A stretch of 48,785 nt of DNA from DASYVD01 sp050693035. GTDB taxonomy: Bacteria; Actinomycetota; UBA4738; CALAEC01. The stretch is taken from contig JBOGWB010000084.1 in assembly GCA_050693035.1 (NCBI GenBank), positions 1 through 48,785 of the forward strand, in the 5' to 3' direction. The notes below the pieces were generated by a model. The model was not told where the DNA came from and ran no database searches. It saw nothing but the letters and a program-made list of their open reading frames with translations. The stretch's first letter is position 1. Each line of letters opens with the position of its first letter. Shown in pieces: positions 44,252 through 48,785 of the stretch. A program made the position numbers and the translations under genes.

Positions 44252-44354
44252 GGGGGTCCAGGGGGGCAGCAGCCCCGCGAGGGAAAGCCGGAGCGGAATC
44301 GGGCTGCTGCATCCCCGCTGGCCGAAGGACGCTGCCGAAGGCAGCGGACTGAGG
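44247..44354 (+). repeat. Dispersed two-hairpin repeat element, copy 2 (rimI-tsaD)
   Basis: Second copy of the element at 16695-16800, 108 bp. The arm CCAG-GGGG (from 44258) pairs with CCCC-g-CTGG (44313-44321), and CAGCAGCCC (44267-44275) with GGGCTGCTG (44301-44309). CGCTGCC-GAA-GGCAGCG spans 44330-44346. The 5' end contains the rimI stop and the 3' TGAGGGG (44350-44356) serves as Shine-Dalgarno sequence for tsaD. The loop 44276-44300 differs from copy 1. Confidence 0.85.
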
Positions 44355-44360
44355 GGAACG

Positions 44361-45365
44361 ATGAATGTCCTCGGCATCGAGACTTCCTGCGACGAGACCG
44401 CCGCCGCCGTCGTCGAGGACGGGCTGAAAATCCTGTCGAACGTGATCTCGAGCCAGCACGACATCCACGCCCGGTTCGGGGGCGTCGTCCCGGAGCTCGC
44501 CTCGCGCGCTCACGTCGAGCGACTCAACCCGATCATCGACGAGGCTCTGGAGCAGGCTGGCGCGACGTGGCGCGACATCGACGCCCTGGCGGTGACCCGG
44601 GGCCCGGGGCTGGCCGGGGCGCTCCTCGTGGGGATGGCTTCGGCCAAGGCCATCGCTCTGGCCCTCCGGCTTCCCCTGGTGGCCATCAACCACCTGGAGG
44701 GCCACATCTACGCGAACTTCCTCGAGCACGGCCCTCCCGACCCGCCGTACGTGTGCCTGATCGTCTCCGGCGGCCACACCCTCCTCGTCCACATCCCGGA
44801 AGAGCATCGATACGAGATGCTCGGCCAGACCCTCGACGACGCCGCCGGGGAGGCGTTCGACAAGGTGGCCCGGTTCCTGGAGCTGGGATTCCCCGGCGGT
44901 CCCCGGCTGGACCGGCTGGCTCGGCAAGGGAACCCCGAAGCGGTGCGGTTTCCCCGCGCCATGGCCGACTCGGGTAACTACGACTTCTCGCTCTCAGGGC
45001 TGAAGACCGCGGTGATCCGCCATGTGCGGACGGAGCGGGCGGCCGGGAGAGAGGTGCCCCAGGAGGACCTGGCCGCCTCCTTCGAGGAGGCCGTGGTGGA
45101 TGTCCAGGTGCAGAAGACCATGGCGGCCGCGGAGGAGAAGGGTGTGGGGGCCGTGTTGCTCGGCGGGGGCGTGGTGGCCAACACGCGCCTGCGCGAGCGG
45201 ATGGGCGAAGAGGCGGAGCGGCAAGGCGTGCGGCTCCTGTACCCCTCCCGGGAGCTGTGCACGGACAATGCGGCCATGATCGCCGCGGCCGGGCACTTCC
45301 GGATGGCGCGGGGCGAGATCTCCAGCCTGGACGTCAGCGTGGATCCCAGCCTCGCCCTCGCGTGA
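44361..45365 (+). CDS. tsaD: tRNA N6-adenosine threonylcarbamoyltransferase TsaD
   Basis: TsaD transfers threonylcarbamoyl to A37 of ANN-decoding tRNAs. The 334 residues begin MNVLGIETSCDETAAAVVED. The metal-binding His111 and His115 are in NHLEGHIYANFLE. GVGAVLLGGGVVANTRLRER and CTDNAAMIAAAG are conserved. ATG at 44361 follows the repeat-supplied TGAGGGG. The epimerase GTG overlaps its stop. Confidence 0.98.
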   Translation: MNVLGIETSCDETAAAVVEDGLKILSNVISSQHDIHARFGGVVPELASRAHVERLNPIIDEALEQAGATWRDIDALAVTRGPGLAGALLVGMASAKAIALALRLPLVAINHLEGHIYANFLEHGPPDPPYVCLIVSGGHTLLVHIPEEHRYEMLGQTLDDAAGEAFDKVARFLELGFPGGPRLDRLARQGNPEAVRFPRAMADSGNYDFSLSGLKTAVIRHVRTERAAGREVPQEDLAASFEEAVVDVQVQKTMAAAEEKGVGAVLLGGGVVANTRLRERMGEEAERQGVRLLYPSRELCTDNAAMIAAAGHFRMARGEISSLDVSVDPSLALA

Positions 45366-46369
45366 ACGAGCGATCGGGCCGGGTCGGGTGGGCCGAGGGC
45401 CCGGTGCAAGAAGGGGAGCCGGCCGAGGCGCCGGTCCTGGTGACCGGGGCCGGAGGGTTCATCGGATCGCACCTGTGCGACCGGCTCCTGGCCGAGGGAC
45501 GCCGGGTGGTGGGGGTGGACGATCTCTCGACCGGGCGCATCGCCAACCTCGCCGAGTCCCGCTCGTACGGAAAGCAGTTCAGCTTCTACAACGTCGACAT
45601 CCGGGCGGAGGGGCTGGGAAAGATCTTCGAACGGCATCAACCCGACGTCGTGATGCACCTGGCGGCGCAGGCGGGGGTGCGACCGTCCCTCGAGGACCCG
45701 ATCAAGGACGCGAACATCAACGTGATGGGGACCCTCAACCTGCTGGAGTGCGCCTCAGCTGTGGGCACCCGGAAGCTCGTCTTCGCCTCGTCGGGAGGGA
45801 CGATCTACGGGGAGCCCCGCCGGCTGCCGGTCCGGGAGGTGGCCCTGGGGGGAAGCCATCCTCAGTCCCCGTACGGCATCACGAAGAAGGTCGCCGAGGA
45901 CTACCTCCGGTTCTACGAACGGTACCGGGGCCTCGACTTCACCGCGCTGGCCCTGGCCAACGTGTACGGCCCTCGCCAGGACCCCTTCGGCGAGGCCGGG
46001 GTGATCGCCATCTTCGCCGGGAAGATGCTGGAGGGGGAGACGCCCTCGATCTTCGGGGACGGCAACCAGACTCGTGACTACGTGTTCGTCGACGACGCGG
46101 TCCACGCCTTCGCCCTGGCAGCGGACCGCGGGTCCGGGCGTCTGATCAACATCGGCACCGGGCTCGAGACCAGCGTGAACGGCCTGTACCGGATGCTCGG
46201 GGAGATCACCGGCTTCGTGGGCGAGCCGAACTACGGGCCGCTGCCACCCGGGGAGCTCCGGAGGATCTCGCTCGATCCTTCGCTCGCGGAGCAGGAGCTG
46301 GGGTGGAAGCCGTGGACGCACCTCGAGGACGGGCTCCGGGAGACCGTGGCGTTCCTCAAGGGCGTGTAG
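45362..46369 (+). CDS. NAD-dependent epimerase/dehydratase (extended SDR, UDP-sugar type)
   Basis: The 335-residue protein is an extended SDR. The Rossmann motif is VTGAGGFIGSHLCDRLLAEG. The catalytic set is SSGGTIYGE and SPYGITKKVAEDY (Tyr-x3-Lys). NVYGPRQDPFGEAGVIAIF and the FGDGNQTRDYVFVDD segment are typical of UDP-glucose 4-epimerase-like enzymes. The exact sugar substrate is unclear. The start GTG at 45362 overlaps tsaD; a GTG at 45404 is closer to the Rossmann motif. Its final 211 bp are duplicated downstream. Confidence 0.93.
   Translation: MNERSGRVGWAEGPVQEGEPAEAPVLVTGAGGFIGSHLCDRLLAEGRRVVGVDDLSTGRIANLAESRSYGKQFSFYNVDIRAEGLGKIFERHQPDVVMHLAAQAGVRPSLEDPIKDANINVMGTLNLLECASAVGTRKLVFASSGGTIYGEPRRLPVREVALGGSHPQSPYGITKKVAEDYLRFYERYRGLDFTALALANVYGPRQDPFGEAGVIAIFAGKMLEGETPSIFGDGNQTRDYVFVDDAVHAFALAADRGSGRLINIGTGLETSVNGLYRMLGEITGFVGEPNYGPLPPGELRRISLDPSLAEQELGWKPWTHLEDGLRETVAFLKGV
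46159..46369 (+). repeat. 211-bp direct repeat, unit A (3' end of the epimerase gene)
   Basis: Unit A is the final 211 bp of the intact epimerase and matches unit B at 47023-47233 with no indels and 9 substitutions. The offset is 864 bp. The first 159 bp differ at only one base. Confidence 0.95.
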
Positions 46370-46423
46370 CTAGAAACAGATCTCAGTAGGCCCTCGTGGG
46401 GCGACCCAGCAGCTGGGAAAGGG

Positions 46424-46449
46424 AGGGGGCCCCTTTCAGGGGCCCCCCT
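46424..46449. terminator. Bidirectional terminator between epimerase and Cys-rich gene
   Basis: AGGGGGCCCCT (46424-46434) pairs with AGGGGCCCCCCT (46438-46449), one extra C, around a TTC loop. It lies between the stop of the epimerase and that of the convergent Cys-rich gene, so it can serve both. Confidence 0.75.
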
Positions 46450-46474
46450 CCAGTTTGGGTTTCGCTGGTCCAAC

Positions 46475-46930
46475 TTATGCGTTGGTCGCTCCACCCTCTC
46501 CGGCCGCTGCCGCGAACTGCAGTCCGCAGTCGGGCGCGCACTGCTGCCCGCAAGTGCCTCCGCAACCGGTCCCGGTCTGACAGAAGAAGCCCACACCAAA
46601 CGCGCTCACGCAGTCGTCGTTGGTGCTGCATCGGCGCGCGTCGTTGCAGAAGAAGTTGTTCGTGCAGTGAGCGGTCCCTGCCACGTCCTGGAAGCACTGG
46701 CAGGCGCCAAGCTCTTCCGGGATCGACAGCCCACAGTCCGCAGCGCACGCGAGTTCGTCACATCGCCCCGGGTACGGCTGGGCGAACGCCGGGGTCCGCA
46801 GGCTGGAGAGGACCGGTGCCGACCACGCGATTGCAGCGCCCGCCCCTACCCTCTTCAGCATCCTTCGGCGTGAGATGCGGTTCTCGAGCTCCTCCAACCA
46901 GATCACCCCCGTACAGCGTTGGCCCGTCAT
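46475..46930 (-). CDS. Tat-exported Cys-rich protein 1
   Basis: A 151-residue product with a twin-arginine signal (ISRRRMLKRVGAGAAIAWSA, ending in SSLRTPAFAQ), so export in folded form is expected. The mature part has about 16 Cys, spaced as in small disulfide-knot modules (CSTNDDC, CQTGTGCGGTCGQQC). ATG 46930 is used; a GTG at 46906 is possible and neither has a strong ribosome binding site. It is convergent with the epimerase and sits between the two 211-bp repeats. The signal peptide is closely similar to that of the gene at 47417-47839. Function unknown. Confidence 0.8.
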   Translation of the reverse strand: MTGQRCTGVIWLEELENRISRRRMLKRVGAGAAIAWSAPVLSSLRTPAFAQPYPGRCDELACAADCGLSIPEELGACQCFQDVAGTAHCTNNFFCNDARRCSTNDDCVSAFGVGFFCQTGTGCGGTCGQQCAPDCGLQFAAAAGEGGATNA

Positions 46931-47022
46931 CGGGCGGTCGCAATAAGGATGAAAGGCGCTGATCGCGAGAACATCCGCCGTAAGTGGGGTCTTTCCTACT
47001 GCGCCGCAGCGTATGGAGCGTA

Positions 47023-47233
47023 CGGGCTCGAGACCAGCGTGAACGGCCTGTACCGGATGCTCGGGGAGATCACCGGCTTCGTGGGCGAGCCGAACTAAGG
47101 GCCGCTGCCACCCGGGGAGCTCCGGAGGATCTCGCTCGATCCTTCGCTCGCGGAGCAGGAGCTGGGGTGGAAGCCGTGGACCCACCTCGAGGACGGGCTC
47201 CGCGAGACGGTCGCGTACCTGAAGGGGGTCTAG
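47023..47233 (+). pseudogene. Duplicated 3' fragment of the epimerase gene (211-bp repeat, unit B)
   Basis: This fragment repeats the last 211 bp of the epimerase gene without its 5' part. A TAC-to-TAA change (47096-47098) stops the frame after 24 codons, so it is not functional. The last 52 bp carry 8 of the 9 differences; seven of these are synonymous and one changes Phe to Tyr. That pattern indicates that this end once belonged to a functional, diverged epimerase. Confidence 0.9.
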
Positions 47234-47416
47234 CGGCCGAGGGGAGCGGGTCTCTTCTGCTGGGCTGTTTCCCAGGGAGTAGCCCCGGCCTTGTTTTCCT
47301 GCGTAAGTCCTCTACGCACGCTGGTCGTAGCAAAAACGGTGCCCTTGAACGATGTAGCAAAGGTTGTGGCGCCTCACTCTGAGCGGCAGGAACGGCCCCG
47401 AGTGGGGAGGTGCAGC

Positions 47417-47839
47417 ATGGCCAAGGAGAAGCCAGAAGGCTGGTCCCTGGAGAGGATTTCCCGGCGAAAGGCCCTGACGCGCGTTGCCGCCGGAACCGCT
47501 CTGGCCTGGTCGGCCCCGGTCATATCGAGCTTGCGCACCCCTGCCTTTGCGCAGTACCCAGCATGTGCTGAGCCACCCTGTGGCCCGGCCTGTGGAGGCC
47601 CGGACACGTGGCTGGAATGTGCCCCAACCTTTACGTGCATCTGCATCCAAACCATCGAGGGAACGTGCGCCTGCATCCAGACCAACGTCATTGACCCGGG
47701 GGGGCCCACCCCCTGCACGGCTAGTTCCCAGTGCTCGGCTGGCGCCGTTTGCGTGAACGACACGTGCATCGGGGACATCTGCCAGCCATTGTGCGCGGGT
47801 GGCGCGGCGGCCGGCACCGACAGGGTCAACAGCCGCTGA
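47417..47839 (+). CDS. Tat-exported Cys-rich protein 2
   Basis: A 140-residue product from ATG 47417, with GGGGAGGTG just upstream. An in-frame start 126 nt earlier lacks support. The Tat signal reads ISRRKALTRVAAGTALAWSA and ends SSLRTPAFAQ, about 80% identical to the signal of protein 1. The mature region is Cys-rich but different in sequence (CASSQ-like spacing: CTASSQC, CVNDTC, CQPLC). The spacing C-x4-5-C-x4-5-C-x4-C recalls small disulfide modules. Function unknown. A strong terminator follows. Confidence 0.85.
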   Translation: MAKEKPEGWSLERISRRKALTRVAAGTALAWSAPVISSLRTPAFAQYPACAEPPCGPACGGPDTWLECAPTFTCICIQTIEGTCACIQTNVIDPGGPTPCTASSQCSAGAVCVNDTCIGDICQPLCAGGAAAGTDRVNSR

Positions 47840-47892
47840 TCGAGGACCGGGCTAAGCCGGGCTCTGGCTCGGCTTCCCAGGCTGGTCCTGAG

Positions 47893-47921
47893 GGAGGGCT
47901 CCCGTAGCATGGGAGCCCTCC
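47893..47921 (+). terminator. Terminator after Cys-rich gene 2
   Basis: GGAGGGCTCCC (47893-47903) and GGGAGCCCTCC (47911-47921) form a perfect 11-bp stem with a 7-nt loop, then TTCC. It is 53 nt after the stop. Confidence 0.8.
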
Positions 47922-47996
47922 TTCCGGTTAGATGCGAGCCCTCCATCACCGAAACCGTGGCCTGAGCCGAAACGTTATGGCACACGCCTCGGTGAA

Positions 47997-48019
47997 CGGC
48001 CCTCGGTGAGCGGGGGCCG
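47997..48019 (-). terminator. Possible terminator for the XRE regulator
   Basis: CGGCCC (47997-48002) pairs with GGGCCG (48014-48019), just past the stop of the minus-strand regulator. The stem is short and has no T-run on that strand. A nearby 9-bp direct repeat (CCTCGGTGA) overlaps it. Confidence 0.3.
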
Positions 48020-48027
48020 ACGAGAGT

Positions 48028-48495
48028 CTAGCGACCGTCTCCGCGAAGGACTGGCCTCAGGGCTGCGAGGAGGCGTTCGAGGTCGATGCCGGAGGTCAAG
48101 GCGACGGCTTCGAGGTCGCCGGCGCGCAGCGTGATCACGTCCTCCGCTGGGTCGCCTCGCTCTCGCCGGACCTTGCCGATGAAGGTGGTCACGGCCTGGC
48201 CCGGCTCCTGGTCCATCGTCTCCAATCGGCCGAGGTCGAGAACCGTCCTCCGGCGGCCGGCCGGGTCCAGCCGTTCCATCACCCGCGAGAGAAGCCGGTC
48301 CGCGGGCACTCCGTAGAACTCCGCGAGCGTGGTGAACCGGGCCAGGGAAATCGAACGCTCCCCGCGTTCGTACCCCCCGATGACCGACGGCTTGAACCTA
48401 CCCTGAGACTGCTCCGAGACCTGGCGCAGCGTCAGGCCGCGCTCGCGACGGGCGTCACGAAGGACCTCCCCCACAACCTGAGCGAACCGCGCCAT
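48028..48495 (-). CDS. XRE-family helix-turn-helix transcriptional regulator (BldD-like actinobacterial type)
   Basis: The ATG at 48495 (MARFAQVVGEVLRDARRERG) gives 155 residues. The N-terminal HTH has LTLRQVSEQSQGRFKPSVIG and GYERGERSISLARFTTLAEF. The phrase YGVPADRLL and the following VLDLGRLETMD are typical of a large actinobacterial group that includes BldD-like regulators. The C-terminal part (residues 90-155) has a helical domain ending in DLERLLAALRPVL. Upstream ATG and GTG codons extend to 48678 but lack support. Target genes are not evident. Confidence 0.88.
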   Translation of the reverse strand: MARFAQVVGEVLRDARRERGLTLRQVSEQSQGRFKPSVIGGYERGERSISLARFTTLAEFYGVPADRLLSRVMERLDPAGRRRTVLDLGRLETMDQEPGQAVTTFIGKVRRERGDPAEDVITLRAGDLEAVALTSGIDLERLLAALRPVLRGDGR

Positions 48496-48785
48496 ACCAT
48501 CTCCGGCCCCCGGACGTCCCCCTTGCGTGTGGGCCGATGGTAGTCGCCCCTTTCGCTCTGAACCAGGGGAGAACGCCCTAGGGCAATCGTCGGATACTGC
48601 GTGAGCTGTGTCCCCATCCGCCCGTGGTAGGTGCGGTCCCGCCGTGAGTAGCAGGCGCCGTAGCGCGTCTGAGCACAATTGACTAGAGAGCCTGGCCCTT
48701 GCGGGTATTGCCTCGGCCGCGCTCCGCGTTCTAGTCTCTTAGGGCGCGCGGGCGGTTGCCCCTTCGCGGGGCAACGGAGATACGG
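48496..48785. other. Non-coding end region with possible outward promoter
   Basis: No gene is supported here. A possible plus-strand promoter is TTGCCT (48708-48713), 18 bp, TAGTCT (48732-48737). The hairpin GTTGCCCC/GGGGCAAC with a TTCGC loop follows at 48755-48775, near the start of the predicted transcript. The transcript would run out of the window. No clear promoter for the XRE gene was found. Confidence 0.3.

Noticed and set aside
46396..46962. Plus-strand open frame of 188 codons antisense to Cys-rich gene 1.
   Set aside because: The minus-strand frame has a clear Tat signal and Cys-rich pattern; the plus-strand frame has no recognisable feature and begins in the terminator region.
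46370..47022. Insertion sequence or transposon between the 211-bp repeats.
   Set aside because: No transposase, inverted terminal repeats or short target duplication were seen. The repeats are gene-derived, so homologous recombination is more likely.
47291..47416. Longer N-terminus for Cys-rich protein 2 from 47291.
   Set aside because: The 42 extra residues do not resemble the paralogue, and the ATG at 47417 directly follows GGGGAGGTG and precedes the Tat signal at the expected distance.
48496..48678. N-terminal extension of the XRE regulator to 48678.
   Set aside because: The extension is Arg/Pro-rich with no homology, and the HTH domain begins close to the ATG at 48495.
48755..48775. Perfect hairpin GTTGCCCC/GGGGCAAC as a tRNA or rRNA fragment.
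   Set aside because: No cloverleaf or other conserved RNA sequence surrounds it, and the window ends 10 bp later, so it cannot be assigned.

Overview
The window is a high-GC chromosomal segment from an actinobacterium-like genome. The RpoC and RpoB sequences, the gene order glmM-glmS-acpS-nnr-alr-tsaE-tsaB-rimI-tsaD, the frequent GTG/TTG starts and the 1-14 nt gene overlaps all point to Actinomycetota. Details such as missing neighbours in the ribosomal operons and unusual protein tails suggest an uncultured, deep-branching lineage, but I cannot place it to class from sequence alone. No rRNA, tRNA, CRISPR array, transposase or phage gene was seen.

Layout. (1) 1-9833: end of rplK, rplA, an L10 leader RNA with rplJ-rplL, then a consensus promoter and rpoB-rpoC, closed by a strong hairpin. 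(2) 9905-12317: a cassette between rpoC and the str operon made of an ECF sigma factor, a membrane-anchored beta-propeller protein (probable anti-sigma) and a lipoprotein, with a convergent inositol-monophosphatase-family gene behind it. (3) 13153-31110: a promoter and structured leader, then rpsL-rpsG-fusA, the S10/spc cluster, secY-adk-map, a fresh promoter and rpmJ-rpsM-rpsK-rpoA-rplQ. Three genes normally found here are absent: tuf after fusA, infA before rpmJ, and rpsD between rpsK and rpoA. (4) 31112-46369: truA, rplM-rpsI, then envelope precursor and tRNA-modification genes (glmM, glmS, acpS, nnr, alr, hydrolase, P1 peptidase, uracil-DNA glycosylase, tsaE, tsaB, rimI, tsaD, sugar-nucleotide epimerase), mostly head-to-tail with overlapping start and stop codons. 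(5) 46370-48785: an accessory tail with two paralogous Tat-exported Cys-rich proteins, a 211-bp duplicated epimerase 3' end, and an XRE regulator.

The most unusual structures are: a roughly 107-bp two-hairpin repeat found twice (16695-16800 and 44247-44354), each time starting on the stop codon of one operon gene and ending just before the next; the 211-bp direct repeat bracketing a Tat/Cys-rich gene, whose substitution pattern indicates recombination between diverged epimerase genes; and a truA reading frame with no ATG, GTG or TTG start upstream of its conserved N-terminus.

Most of the window builds and runs the ribosome and RNA polymerase. The second half supplies UDP-GlcNAc precursors, D-alanine, holo-ACP, NAD(P)HX repair and t6A tRNA modification.
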